A stretch of DNA of 64,000 bases from Leptidea sinapis. Its lineage: Eukaryota; Arthropoda; Insecta; Lepidoptera; Pieridae. A program made the position numbers and the translations under genes. Each line of letters opens with the position of its first letter. The first letter of the stretch is position 1. The notes under the pieces were generated by a model, which saw only the letters and a list, made by a program, of their open reading frames with translations, was not told where the DNA came from and did no database searches. This document shows, in pieces, positions 1 through 11,139 of this stretch. The stretch lies in assembly GCF_905404315.1 (NCBI RefSeq), contig NC_066269.1, positions 744,001-808,000 on the forward strand, written 5' to 3'.

Positions 1-54
1 ACGATGGCAACTCTCCACTGTCTCATCTTGTATCTCGGCATATAGACTAGCATC
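1..54 (-). CDS. possible exon of a neighbouring minus-strand gene (partial)
   Basis: Read on the minus strand, a pyrimidine-rich stretch ending GTGGCACAG (about 63-55) is followed by 18 open codons to the window edge, beginning DASLYAEIQDETVE. The acidic, non-repetitive composition looks coding, and the acceptor is reasonable. The preceding dynein light-chain gene has its stop only 58 bases upstream. This could be an exon of another gene, an alternative 3' exon of that gene, or chance. I do not recognise the peptide. Confidence 0.2.
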
Positions 55-111
55 CTGTGCCACAAAATAAATTAAAAAAAAAAAAGTATCACATCAGATC
101 TCACTCGTAGT

Positions 112-3100
112 TCAATATAAATAAACACCATACACAATCGTATAACAGAATATTGTATCGTTCCTGTACAAATCATCTATGTAGTCGTCAGTCTCCGGGT
201 CCCAGATACATCGTTGGCCAGATTTAATTCCAGCTCCTTTCATTTCTAGTATTGTGCATTGTACAACCACTTTGTACCTGTAACAATAACATGATAAATT
301 AAGGTAATAATATATGATAGTGTAATATTATTTATTCACTACATATTATAAAACAAATACTCCTCCGCGTTTGTGTCTGTTTACGCGATAAACTCAAAAA
401 CTACAGCACCGATTTCATGCTGTTTTCAGCAATGGACAGCGTGGTTTTCAAGAAGGTTTTAGAATATAATTTGTTAAGTTTATGTATTCATTAACGATAT
501 TTCTTTGAGGTGCGAAAACACTGTCTAACCCTTTGAGAAATATTAAAATAATGTATGGTAGAATTGTGTATCTTATAAAGGTCTACAGAAAAGTCTGCGA
601 TTGCATATTATATCTATCTATTAAGGATAACATACTATATCCATTTCAATACTTTAAAATACTGGCAGTTATATAGAAGCTGTTTACAAAATACGATATT
701 AAAGGATTATAATTTTATTACTTACTACATGTTATAAAATCATTCAGGAATACGTTTTTGTATCATTTTTAGCTCATTAACTTTGATTACACAATTCCGA
801 TGGCCTTAGACTACATTATTTTACATCTGTTTTTTATATTGACAGAACAGCGTCTGTCAGCTAATTTATAATAATTAAACTGAGATCAGTATTTGTTGAT
901 TCTCTCTTGGCAATTGGTGATGGCATTTACAATTACATAAGTAGTAGAAATCACCACTATATAACATCCATCGTTAAGTGGTTCATTACCGTTTCGTTTC
1001 AAAGCCCCTTTAGAAACTGATGTAGCTTCTCCTTAGTCCTAGTCTCCTTTCCTCAATTTATGTGCAAAGGGAACGATGGCTGGTCCATGCGTCAACTCGT
1101 GAACGGGTGCTGCTTGTAATTATGACAGTAATCACCACCATCATATTCACGAAACATCCTTACACAAACAATGAATTCAAGCTCTAAAGGCATCCAATAT
1201 TCGATAATTTTTATTATATAGTTTATTATTTATTACGTTTTATGAAATAATTATATTATAATTTATATTATTTAAACACGACTCATAATATATTGACGCA
1301 GCATCTTACAAACCCTTGTGTTTTGTATATTACCGGCCATTGTAAAATACTCTATTGATTGAAGAGTGGCCATATCTTGTATGTTCTTCTCACGAGCTCA
1401 ACTTTTTCCGAACAAGTAAATTCAGTAATTTAAAATAAATATTTATATTGACGTTTCTAAAGCGCTTAATTTAAGTCTAATTAATGAAGTTTGTTTGACT
1501 TGACTTTGTGACGTTTACCAAGTGCTGTTGCAATATGTTATTTTGTTGAGGGACATTAGTTAATTTGCTAGAAACTGTTATAATCATAATGTTAACACCA
1601 GGAACTAGCATAGGCTTGTTATGCCTACTACTCGGTTCAGTTGAGTTAGTGTTTTGTTGGGCGATGTTACATGAGGTTGATTATGACTTTCAGTAACAAA
1701 TTTTCAAATTTTAATATAACTAACTGCCCCGACCATACACTTAGTATACTAGCGTAATAGACAAACATTGTTCGTAGTTATGGTTTTTTTTTTCTTTTAT
1801 TTTTCTTGTTTAATACGTAAGAACCTAATTTTTTTATCAGCCTTTGGCCACAAGCCAAAAGCTTTATTTTTGTTAAATTTTTCAAAATTGTCTTTAGCTT
1901 TTAGTAACATAAAGTAAAGTTTAGTTAAACAAAGAATGCATATTATACCTATTAAGCATGTCGAGTTAACCTGTAAGAGGAGTGTACAACATTATAAAAT
2001 AATTTTTAAATGTGTCCGTAGATTGAGATGGTTGTATGCACGTTGGCTTCCTAATAAATAAATAAACACTCTCCTCGTAACAGCGAGACTAAATTTAAAA
2101 TGTTCATGTGTGCTTGTTTTACAGATGTGTTAGTGAGTTAGTGAAGTGTGTAGTATTTTGCTTTTAGAGAATAATATTGATAAACGGCGTCATATTCACG
2201 TTTACAAAAGCTTATTATCTAAAACATATTTTCTTAAATGATTATAATCTTAAGAAACAAGAGAGTATACTGCGTAAATAAATTGTAATATTTTAGTGCA
2301 TAAGCTCTACGAAAATAAGCATCACGAAAGCAGTATTAGTAAGAAACAGTACCTGTAAAATGTTTCTTTAGTTGGATTGTTGCTACATGTAACAACACAA
2401 TCTAATACAGAGCACTACACCATTATATATTTTAATGAATATCCGTTAAAACACAGAACAATAACGATAAAAACAATAAAATTTAAACGCTGTCCAACTT
2501 GACAGGAGACTAATAGACACTAAATTGTTTCAAATCGGTTTCATGGTCTTCATCTATTCCGTCTCTTTCTCAAACCTAGGTTTGTATGTAAGGATAGTTA
2601 TCTCACTTTTACACAAGGTTCTATTCTATTCTATTCTATTCTTCCTACTATGGCTCCTGTGGAAGGTATACCACAAGTTTGCCAATGTCACGTTAAGGTA
2701 GACCACCAAGCTTAGAGTATTCTTTTACTAATTTTAATGGTAGTGATCGGTGCTTAAAATTGAAACAAGTTTTATTTTCTTATACCTGAAACAAATATGC
2801 ATGCTGTTAGGACTATAAGGGACATACACAAATATAATTACTTAAATTATTTGATATAAGTACTTAGTGCTATTTACAACTTAATCTTATTTATTTTAAT
2901 ATATTTACACAAAATATATACAAAAGGAGTGAAAACTAGGGAGAGGAGACATTTAAAGGAAGTTGGGCGGGGAATTTCAGGAGGTATAAAATTGTATAAA
3001 GAAGGTTGCGTTAAAGGGCAATTGAAGAATAAATGATCCACGTTTCCCTCAGTTTCCTAAGTTTTTGGTAAAAATTAAATTTATATTATGTAATATTCGA

Positions 3101-5679
3101 GTGATCTCGTTATTTATATCTCAACAATAAACGATGATAATATACAAAACAAAGTTTCGTAGACTGCCCTTCTTCTTTTAGAATTCTCTATGAACTTAAT
3201 AATACTCGACTTTTTTTTCTAAGTGGTGATGATAGCGTAAAATAAGTTTTTATTTTATTTCGTATACTGCAATTCTTTATAAACTTGATGGTACTCGTTC
3301 TAATGTTTTCCCTCCCTGCGCTTTAAATCTGTGATATCTTTGAAAATATTCATTTAAATTACATGCTCTAAAGGGCCATATTGATCTATATTATATGAAC
3401 AATGTAATATAACTGGATAAGGATTACTGCTGTATTCATTAAAATAGCTTCATAAATAAGCCACTAAATATGTTTATTTACGAGTTTTTTATTTTATTTT
3501 ACTTTAAAATCATCGGTGTTTCTCTACTGTATTATGCAAATATTATTGTATTATTATTCCTGTATCTATCTATTTATCTATTATTGCGTATTTTTAAAGA
3601 TCTAAGCATACATAGGACAGAGAGCGGGAAGCTACTATGTAGTGATAATAATATAATACAGGTAATAAATACCTTTTCATGTCCAGTTCCTGTACTCGTT
3701 GTCTCACAGCATTGGCTATGGCTTTGGCCCAGCGAGGAGCCTGGTCAGCTCTGTACTGGCGTCCCATCAACTGCTCCTGCATCGTCGTTGTTATTATATA
3801 CTTGACGTTCTCTGCTTGAAATCTGTTGGAATATTTTATTAGAACTTAATCTTCACTGATGTTTTGATGAAAACAAATGTTTTTTTAAGAGACATTGTTA
3901 ATATCATCATTAAATGTACTATCTCTTAATTTTGACTACTCTACACTGACAAGTTTAATCAAAAGATGGTCGATTTCATTAAGATTCTAATTGTGTCGTG
4001 CAAATAAAGGTATGAAAAGCAAATCCAGTAGTTTGAGTAAAATAGTTGTGGCGACGTTGTTATCGTTAGAAAGAGATACTTTAAGCAATTAGAAAGAGAC
4101 ATATAGTGACGTCTATGACGCCGCGTTATCGTTATAAGCAATAGTTCATTTTATTTATTTGCCAGTGCCTACGTCATATTACTGTGTAAACTACTCCATT
4201 CTATTTACTACTACTATATCTTTGGAATTTTGAACTCTTTGAGACAAGTCTGTTTCTAAATATATTATTACCGGTTTTTGCTGAAGTTTAGCTGCTAGCT
4301 TTCTAACATTAATAATCTATCATTCCAAGCGGTTCACAAACGCACAAGTTGTGATATTATATGACATCTATACGGGCGCCCACTACTTTTATTTATATAG
4401 GTATACAAAATTTTGATTCCATTACAAATATTAAGTGTATGTACAAACAATTTCGGGTTGATACCAGAGGCAATTCCACCAACGGACAATACGTCAAAAA
4501 GGTTAACGTTAGAACACCCGCATCATGTTGACGTCGGCCATTCAACAACCGCGCGTTTTGCAACAAATTTCTTGCCTTGTACAGCCACTTTGTAGAAACA
4601 ATTACCGGCTGCTAATTTCCCGAACAGATACGACTTAGAGACCTTCACCTTAAAGGCCGGCAGCACATCTCTTGACACTCCTGCGTAAGCTCCTTGCCCG
4701 TTCCCCCCTCTTATACATAAAAAAAAACTTACTTTTCTCCAAGTCCAGGTCTAATCTCGTAATTGGCTGGGGCCAATGGCTTCTCTAGCTGTACTGGAGT
4801 TAATTCATTTTCACTTTCCTTCGCAGTTTCCTGTACCTCTTCTTCTTCCACACCTAAAAACAATGTCAGATATAATATATTATATTACTACATATAAAAC
4901 AAAGTCGCTTCCCGCTGTACGTCCCTATGTCTGCTTAGATCGTTAAAACTACGCAATGGATTGTGATGCAGTCTTTTTTAATAGATAGTGATTGAAGAGG
5001 AAGGTAGAGGTGGAGTATGTGTATAAAACATGCATAATATAATAGAGAAACACTGATAATAATATAGGTGTCTAATGTGATGTCGTAAATAAACATAATT
5101 TTTAGCGCTTACATTACAAACGCTGGCTGAACCCTAAAAGAATATAATGTTCTACAGTATTGTACATCTTAAAATGGTCTGCCATAAAAGTTCGGAATTG
5201 TATATGTTTGTCTCTTAGGGATAGCCCACAATAAATATGTTTTGTCCTTTACTTTTTACGAGAAATAATGGCTTATTTACAAAACGATTTTAAGCAATGC
5301 AGCATTAATCCTTATCAAAAGGTCATCAAGAATGTCCAAGTGGCGTTGTATATAAGTACCTTTATATTAACTTATACAGAAAACATTAACAGTAAAAATA
5401 CAACTGAACATAAACTCTGCCTAATAGACGCGTAGGCAGAGTTTTGCTTTAGACCATTTTTGAGTGTGATTATGAGCATAGTTGTTTATTGTGTATATCA
5501 ATGATATTACTATTAATTTAAATAAAACTAGACATAATAAAAATAAGTTATGTGGTCATTCCACACAACAGTTCATTCCATGTGATCAATTACTAAGTAC
5601 TTGACCACAATATATTAATTACTAAAATCTGAATTATATGATTGTTGTAGTTGTTTTAAATACCTTCTTCATCAGCCAT
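112..5679 (-). CDS. DYNLT2B: Tctex-type dynein light chain (DYNLT2B/TCTEX1D2-like), four exons
   Basis: Coding exons are 5664-5679, 4733-4853, 3673-3822 and 112-277. Phases join cleanly (16+121+150+166 nt) into 150 residues. All introns are GT-AG. The start MADEEG has a strong GCCATGG context. The N-terminus is acidic. From about residue 35 come YEIRPGLGEKF, then GRQYRADQAPRWAKAIANAV, YKVVVQCTILE, GIKSGQRCIWDPETD, and a C-terminal NDTIFCYTIVYGVYLY. This order (RP..F linker, W in the middle helix, VQ strand, CxWD turn, F-C-aromatic end strand) is the Tctex1 domain fold. Family members are light chains of cytoplasmic and ciliary dynein, and TCTEX1D2 is the dynein-2 retrograde intraflagellar transport subunit. 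Length is normal for the family. The choice of the 2B subgroup over other Tctex1D proteins is less sure. The introns are repeat-poor apart from one LINE tail. Confidence 0.88.
1355..1510 (+). repeat. dispersed repeat family R3, copy 1
   Basis: The stretch reads GAAGAGTGGCC, then CACGAGCTCAACTTTTTCCGAAC, an ATTCAGTAATTTAAA block, and AAAGCGCTTAATTTAAGTCTAATTAATGAAG ending in TTTGACTT. The same order of words recurs near 49315-49445, 57060-57190 and 63580-63735, so this is an interspersed repeat, probably a SINE or LINE tail. No coding is apparent. Confidence 0.6.
2619..2642 (+). repeat. (TTCTA)n microsatellite
   Basis: Nearly five perfect tandem copies of the pentamer CTATT/TTCTA lie in the third intron of the dynein light-chain gene. 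A shorter run of the same pentamer occurs near 16080. Confidence 0.85.
4405..4725 (+). mobile_element. jockey-group LINE 3' fragment, subfamily J2
   Basis: The frame beginning near 4455 reads IPEAIPPTDNTSKR, then a histidine-rich HPHHVDVGHSTTARF segment and a PNRYDLETFTLKAGS segment. It closes with CCCCTCTTATACATAAAAAA. These are the degenerate last codons and 3' tail of the same LINE group seen at 18175-18615. It is truncated at the 5' side and carries stops. It lies in intron 2 of the dynein light-chain gene, in the antisense direction. Confidence 0.7.
5395..5525 (+). repeat. dispersed repeat family R4 with internal AACTCTGCC hairpin
   Basis: AACTCTGCC and GGCAGAGTT form a perfect 9-bp stem around a 13-base loop. 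It is followed by TTTGCTTTAGACCATTTTTGAGTGTGATTATGAGC. Related sequence occurs reversed at about 31780-31910 and, more distantly, at 52030-52110. It sits in intron 1 of the dynein light-chain gene and looks non-autonomous. Confidence 0.5.
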
Positions 5680-6184
5680 GGCGATTTTATAATGGAATGA
5701 TAACAGCTATATCTGAAACACAGTTGAAAATAATATTTATTTAAAATGATTCTCCATACATATTATAAGTAAAAAGTATAACTCATATCTCATTGGTGTG
5801 GGTTTGAACCAATCAGGTGCTATCAGATGTGAGCGAGATGAGTTGAGTGTAAAACTGGATTCAACCAAAAGGTGACAGACACCTCCAACTGGTAAGAAAC
5901 TATTTGATATCTACACCAATTAGATATCAGTTGAGTAAAAGTCACATTTTTAATAATTCAAATGATTGCCTGCCTAGATGAAGTACCTAATTTTATAAAT
6001 GTGGCAATTTAATCATTAAGCTGAAATTTGTTCACAATTTTATAAAGTTTGCTTTTTTCACACAAAATCATAAATTTTATAGCTCTATTTAGATATGTCG
6101 TCTTTTTGGATATTACTGGAATGAACAGACACATAGATAGTCAAAACAGTTTGTCTGTGACAACCTCATGTTTCACAAGAAACT

Positions 6185-6405
6185 CTTAAATCTTAGTCCT
6201 GTACAACCACTTTCTGTTGGATGCAGTACTTTCAAGCAAATACAACTTTAGAACCTCCAAGTGTACAACATACTATCACTTGAACAACTTCACTATAAGC
6301 ACATCTCTTGACCCAGAGGTCAATACCAGAGTATTGCAGATGTCCATTATTTTTCCACTTTCTATCATGTATATTGCACATTGACACCTCTTATATAAAG
6401 AAAAG
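6185..6405 (+). mobile_element. degenerate J2 LINE tail
   Basis: The words TGTACAACCACTTTCTGTTGG, AAATACAACTTTAGAACCTCCAAG, CACATCTCTTGACCC and the terminal CACCTCTTATATAAAGAAAAG are shared in the same order with the copies at 4405-4725 and 18175-18615. Identity is low and no reading frame survives. Confidence 0.5.
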
Positions 6406-6441
6406 ATAAGGTCTTACACATTATAATGTATAAAGGATATA

Positions 6442-6499
6442 AAGGATATTGGAATGGCATTGAGTTAGTATACTAACTCAATGCCATTCCAATATCCTT
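6442..6499. repeat. perfect 58-bp palindrome without spacer
   Basis: Bases 6442-6470 (AAGGATATTGGAATGGCATT then GAGTTAGTA) are the exact reverse complement of 6471-6499. All 29 positions pair and there is no loop. An extra partial copy of the outer word AAAGGATAT lies immediately left at 6433-6441. Confidence 0.97.
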
Positions 6500-6810
6500 C
6501 CAACTAGAGCTATCAATTCAGTTTCAATGAGTTGGTGACACTGCTTAGTCAACAAGCAGGGAAGTGTGTTGTCCACTAGCTTGACCTCAACTAACATGTC
6601 AATAGGTGAACAACCCATAGAACATGTGTTGTAGACGCATCATATACTCTCAACTTACTAGTTGACAAATACACTCTTTAGCAACACAACATAATGATTA
6701 CATTTCAATGCTATTCTGTGAGTTGAGATGGAGTGGATTCAACATTGAGTTGGTGCAATGTGCAAAGTCCTTAAGTCTGACAAATATTTAAAAAAAGGAC
6801 TATTATTGTA

Positions 6811-7605
6811 CAGTGAAACTTGGTTAAGTAACTGGAACTCATGCTGAGGTCCCAACACTTTGGCACTGAATTACCTCTGTTAGTGGGAAGAGGTAAACCT
6901 CTATATCTGGGATTTGTTCTTTCGATTTATCATCATAGATAACATTGTTTGTTTACTCATTCTTATTCTACCCACAAATTCCACACGTAATTCCAAGTAC
7001 GTAAGTACAAATTTTGAGCTTCAATTACCTTCAGTTTTAGTTTCGCTTTACTATCATACAGATGTTTATTTGAAAAATGTCAAAACGAAAGCTAACAATC
7101 ATTATCATTACGTGAAAAACTGAAGTTAATATCCATTTATGAAAGTGGGAAGACACGCGAAGAAGTTTGTGCCGAATTTAATGTGCCAAAATCTACTCTT
7201 TGTAGAATAATTCAGAGTAAACATAAAATTGAATCAGAATGTTCTGAAGGACAAGGAAAACTAAAACGTGTATGTTTATCAGAATATCCTGAACTTGAAC
7301 AGTGTTTGCTAACATGGGTTAAGCAACTTCGTAACAAAAACGTTCCGGTATGTGGACCGATGATTAAAGAAAAGGCACAAGATTTCGCGCGAAGGCTCGA
7401 TATTCATAATTTTTGTAGCAGCAATGGTTGGATGGAAGGGTTTAAGAAAAGAAACGGTATAGTTTTCAAAGCAATTTGTGGAGAAAGTAACGCTGTTGAT
7501 GTTAACAAATGTAGCCAATGGATGAGACACTGGGTAAGTGGAATACCTCTATAAGTGAAACGACATTGCAGGTCCCTTGATGTCTCACTTAACCAGGTTT
7601 CACTG
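6811..7605 (+). mobile_element. Tigger/pogo-type DNA transposon, internally deleted
   Basis: The element starts CAGTGAAACTTGGTTAAGT and its other end reads CAGTGAAACCTGGTTAAGT on the opposite strand. Each end is flanked by a TA dinucleotide (6809-6810 and 7606-7607), the target duplication expected of Tc1/mariner-pogo elements. Length is 795 bp. It encodes only the DNA-binding part of a transposase, so it is non-autonomous. Confidence 0.9.
7109..7554 (+). pseudogene. Tigger transposase N-terminus (CENP-B-like DNA-binding domain), truncated
   Basis: From about 7112 the frame reads REKLKLISIYESGKTREEV, CAEFNVPKSTLCRIIQSK, then further on LTWVKQLRNKNVPV, KAQDFARR and NGWMEGFKKRNGI. This is the pogo-type helix-turn-helix followed by the CENP-B second HTH domain, which binds the element ends. 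The frame stops at 7554 after about 145 codons, directly at the 3' inverted repeat. The whole DDE catalytic core (normally 250-300 further residues) is therefore missing. Upstream of 7109 the expected basic N-terminus is visible only in a shifted frame (MSKRKLT at 7078), which suggests a frameshift. Confidence 0.85.
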
Positions 7606-8236
7606 TATAAGTAATGTATAGTAAATGTCAGTGGCGCCATAGGTTGAAGCATTGACTTTCACCACAAAGCACTAAGTTCCAACCTCGCCAGCCAGTTACC
7701 AACATGTTTATAGTTTTGGAATTATTATATATGTTTATTCGAACTTTATTAAATCTGTTTGTTACACTCTTGTGATTTCTCTAATTTTATAGAGGTCGGA
7801 GAGCATGGGTTGTGGTGATCATATACCCTCAGGTGACCATTCTGCTTGTTTATTCTCTTCCATAAAAAATGCATTAATTAAAGAGGTTTTATTTAATAAA
7901 GATAAGAAGCACTATATTGTTAGTATAAGACATAATACAAGATTTCCCAATTTTTATTTTGAGGTATCTTTGGTGTAATTTCCTCTAATATTCGTCTTCT
8001 AACAATTCAATCAATTGATTAAAGTTGAGTCTAAGAATCAAGAGCAACAATGTTAAATTAGTTAACCAGTACATTTTTTTTTACAATCCTCTCATAGCGA
8101 CCTAAATCAACAACAAGTGCTAAAAGGACTCCATGTTGCCCCTTTAAATCTCTTAGTGCTACAATTTGCATTTAATAGTATTAAAACAATCCTTACCAAA
8201 TTTATTATTTACACAAATTTGTATTTCGTCTTTCAG
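7606..8236. other. stretch between Tigger element and SMYD-like exon
   Basis: No further exon with a credible donor was found on the plus strand to pair with the exon at 8237. The last 120 bases before that exon are open and end in a pyrimidine-rich acceptor, TTTCGTCTTTCAG. Confidence 0.6.
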
Positions 8237-8428
8237 GATACTGATATGCTATTTAAGCTTGGTCGAGCTGCAATGGAAGAAGGAAAATATGGTGAGGCTA
8301 TGAAGAAATTTGTTGAAGTATTAAAGTTGTATGACAACACACTTGCTCCTCCATACCAATCTTACTACGATTGTGTGCAGGATTTAAGACGTTGTATGCT
8401 ATCTTTTGGCAATTACAGTATCGTTTAG
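8237..8428 (+). CDS. terminal exon resembling a SET/MYND (SMYD) protein C-terminus
   Basis: After the acceptor TTTCGTCTTTCAG (ends 8236) the frame reads DTDMLFKLGRAAMEEGKYGE, AMKKFVEVLKLYDNTLAPP, and YYDCVQDLRRCMLSFGN, with a stop at 8426-8428. An AATAAA at 8475-8480 follows. The helical pattern with LAPP...YY.C...LRRC....GN resembles the TPR-like C-terminal region of SMYD lysine methyltransferases, especially the arthropod members. That is an inference from memory of the motif only. I cannot find upstream exons with the MYND finger or SET domain inside the window on the plus strand. It may be the last exon of a gene whose other exons are diverged, or a relic. Confidence in exon status is higher than in the family name. 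Confidence 0.5.
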   Translation, partial: DTDMLFKLGRAAMEEGKYGEAMKKFVEVLKLYDNTLAPPYQSYYDCVQDLRRCMLSFGNYSIV

Positions 8429-9279
8429 TTTTCTTTGAGTGGATTGGAAATATTTATTGAATATTATGCTAACAAATAAACATTATAACAACTTTGAGTT
8501 TATTGTTTGAAATTTGATTAATGATATGACCTGTCGGCTGTCACCTGTGTCCAGTGTCCACAATCCTGTCTTCTGTCAGTGTCACCTGTGCAGTGTTCTG
8601 GCAACTTGAGAAGTGACAATAAAGTCTAAATTCTTGGTTTATTGGCTCCGAGCGCTATGTATTTGAGCCTTTGTCAATGAAAGTCGAACAAAAAGTAAAT
8701 TATGTAAAGAAAGGACATAATTAAAAATACAGAGAAGCCTGATTGTAATTATCAGCGACAATCGACATATAAACGTCATGAAATCGTGTTGTTCCATTAT
8801 TCGCAGATGTTAAATTGATTCAAATACCAACAATAATTAAAAGTTTTAAATTATAAGAACGGGATATACCTGACTAGGGTCAGTACAATTGATATCTCAC
8901 TTACTAAAAACTTGTAGGTACCTTAGCTGCCCGCAAATAAGGTTCTTTAAGGGTTAAACCACACTTCTCTGCTGCCAAGGACGCATAGCCATTGATGAAT
9001 GAGATAACATAAAACACACACTACAACCTGCTCTTGTGTAGTCTTTGACTGCCTACTCAGGGGTTACGTCCTCGACAAAAAAAACGGTCAATTTTACTAG
9101 TTAGCCCCATTCAAAATCGCAACTAGGATTTAAAATCACTTATTGATCGTCAAAAATTACCTAAAAAATAAGTAATAGTGTACCTCAGTCCTGAGAGGAA
9201 CGGGCGCAATAAACTCAATGGGCTTTTCTTTATAAAATATAGATTACAATGTAATATCGTACAATAAAAGTTATAATTA
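8429..9279. other. intergenic, no gene seen
   Basis: This stretch holds the polyadenylation signal of the preceding exon (8475). A short GTGTCACCTGTG-rich tract near 8535-8600 is locally repetitive. The rest is unremarkable AT-rich DNA. Confidence 0.6.
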
Positions 9280-10640
9280 AATATCCTGGGGGTATGGCCT
9301 TTAAGCTTCTGCACTGGAAGGGGCTGGGCATCAATATCAAGGGCATGCACATCACTTACCTTCAATTCACAGACGATATCTTAATCGTTATGGCTGAGAC
9401 CATGGTCTTCCATGGTTTCATGGCTTAAGTCATGTACCCGAAAGCCTCAATACAGCTTCCCAAGCAGTAGGTCTCAAAATGAACATGTCCATGTCACACC
9501 CACTCCCGTAATAATTGGGAACTGTACTCTCGAAATTGTTGACATGGAGGTACGTCCACCATGGACAGATAATCTATTAAGACAGGTCCAATTTCGGGAA
9601 AGAGCTCGTCGAATTCAACTCGGATGAACAGCGCTGTTTTTATGAAAAAGGAGGACAAACGAGTGTACGGGTCACCTGGCGTTAAGTGATCACCGCCGCC
9701 CACATTCTTTCACCCAAGGAATCACAGGAGCGTTGCCAGCCTTTAAGGAAGGTGTACGTGCTTTTTTTGAAGGTACTCATGTCGTATGGTGCCGGAAACA
9801 CTGCACAAGTAAGTTCTTCCACAGCTTTGTAGAACGAGAAAGAAAGCTCCTTGAATACCGCACTGTGGAGTACTGCCACATATCCAGATGGTGGGGATGA
9901 TGTCCTAACTTGTGGCGTGTCGTGTGAAGGTGGAATTCAGCGGCAGGAATCAGGTGAGACAGCTCTTCGGAACATTCCCCATGATAAATGCGGTAGAGGA
10001 CACACAATGCAGCGATGTCTCTACGCAACGCCAAGTGATCCAGCCCTTCACAGAGCACCGGGTCCCCGACAATTCGTGCAGCTCTGTGTTGCACGCGGAC
10101 AAATGGATCGAGCTGATACTGGGGTGAGCCAGACCAGAGACGACAGCAATACTCCATATGTGGCCGGACCTGTGCTTTGTGACGCCCAGTTTCTTCAAAG
10201 CTAATTTGGCTTTGCCCTCCAGATGGCAGCGTTTGGGAAACTCTGTAACATCTTCTCATCCCAAATACCACAATGACTGAAGACGATGATTTTCAACCAA
10301 TGTGTGTTGCCAATGATGACTTCGGGTACGCAGACATGGTAGCTAACTATGAGCCTGATGAGGAGGACCAAAGTAAGCAACATAGCCCAATTGATTGCGA
10401 AAGTCAAGTGTCAGTAGATGGGGCACAAAGTTTGATGGACAGATGGCCGTTGAGCGGTAAAGTTCTCGAATGCCGCCCACGTACCGGAAGATCAAGATCG
10501 CATACTTTGAGCGAAGAGCAAATACGTTGGATGAGGGCAGCGCAGGACCAATGGTCGTGGAGATCTTTGGGGGAGGCCCTTGTACAGCAGTCATCGGACT
10601 GATATGATGATGAATTATCTGATACAGCTCTCAAGCTATG
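9280..10640 (+). mobile_element. RTE-clade LINE remnant, split by another LINE
   Basis: The left half (9290-9630) reads in shifting frames LLHWKGLGINIKGMHITYL, QFTDDILIVMAETM, NTASQAVGLKMNM and RRIQLG. The right half (10230-10600) resumes with FGKLCNIFSSQIPQ, KTMIFNQCVLPMMT, then RWPLSGKVLECRPRTGRSR and RWMRAAQDQWSWRSLGEALV. These are the catalytic box (FxDD with T for A), thumb and C-terminal tail of RTE reverse transcriptases. The GKVLEWRPRTG...RW...A.DR..W..L tail is characteristic. Several frameshifts and stops make it dead. A 0.6 kb jockey-group LINE interrupts it between RRIQLG and FGKL. Confidence 0.8.
9634..10240 (-). mobile_element. jockey-group LINE J1, 5'-truncated, nested in the RTE LINE
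   Basis: On the minus strand the frame contains KAQVRPHMEYCCRLWSGSPQ, RVQHRAARIVGD, LRRDIAALCVLYRIYHGECS and HHPHHLDMWQYSTVRYSRSF. This is the C-terminal region after the reverse transcriptase of the J1 family. The 3' tail matches the GAGGACAAACGAG...GGGTCACCTGG...GTGATCACCGCCGCCCAC signature. The flanks share CAGCG, a possible short target duplication. It is younger than the RTE copy that it interrupts. Confidence 0.85.
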
Positions 10641-11139
10641 ATAGTTTATAACATAAGAAATAAGTAGCTATTTAATTTGCATACTTGGTTAAGTTGATAT
10701 TGGTTTCGTTTATTTTATTTATCAAAATCTGCAGTCTAGCATTAATATTTATAATATATATAATAATACTAAACTAAAATTAACTTTTTTGATTTCTCTC
10801 TCGCTCGATGATTGCCTTTCCAATGCGTTGCCAATCTACTAAGGTCAATGGGATAATATATCTATGATCTTAAAATATTAAAATAATATTCTTAGATCTT
10901 TTACATGACCTTAGAATATTAATGCTATCTACAGAAAACACTCAACACTGAGTGAGTGAGTAGCCTAGCCTAGCTTGTGGTTTCCGTATAAAAAAATAAG
11001 GAAAAAATACCTATGTACCTACTCTGAATCTGTGGCTTGTTGTGTGCTTGTTGTCAAGTTGCTGTGTGGGCTGTGTGCATGTGTTTTGATAAATCGGTGT
11101 TGATAAAGGTACAACAAGAAAATAAGACGATTGTTTTAA
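10641..11139. promoter_or_regulatory. upstream region of Sin1
   Basis: About 500 AT-rich bases separate the dead RTE LINE from the Sin1 start codon and must contain its promoter and 5' UTR. GAGTGAGTGAG and repeated GTGTG words occur near 10950-11090. I see no TATA box or initiator that I would defend. Confidence 0.4.

Larger units (their letters stand above)
278..3672 (-). other. intron 3 of the DYNLT2B-like gene, no gene seen
   Basis: This 3.4 kb intron is bounded by a GT donor at 3672-3671 and an AG acceptor at 279-278 on the minus strand. It is AT-rich. It carries a short pentanucleotide array and one copy of a dispersed repeat with the words GAAGAGTGGCC and AAAGCGCTTAATTTAAG. I see no protein-like frame in it. 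Confidence 0.8.
5680..6810. other. intergenic region with degenerate repeats and a palindrome
   Basis: No exon-like frame was found between the dynein light-chain start and the Tigger element. A weak J2 LINE tail occupies roughly 6185-6405. A spacer-free palindrome is at 6442-6499. The 5' region of the divergent dynein light-chain promoter must lie just right of 5680, but no core promoter motif is convincing. Confidence 0.6.

Noticed and set aside
3470..3805. 111-codon plus-strand frame
   Set aside because: Hydrophobic AT-rich stretch that overlaps exon 3 of the dynein light-chain gene on the opposite strand.
10273..10602. 109-codon plus-strand open frame with an acidic start
   Set aside because: Reading the other frames shows the conserved RTE reverse transcriptase tail across the same DNA; the open frame is a shadow created by frameshifts.
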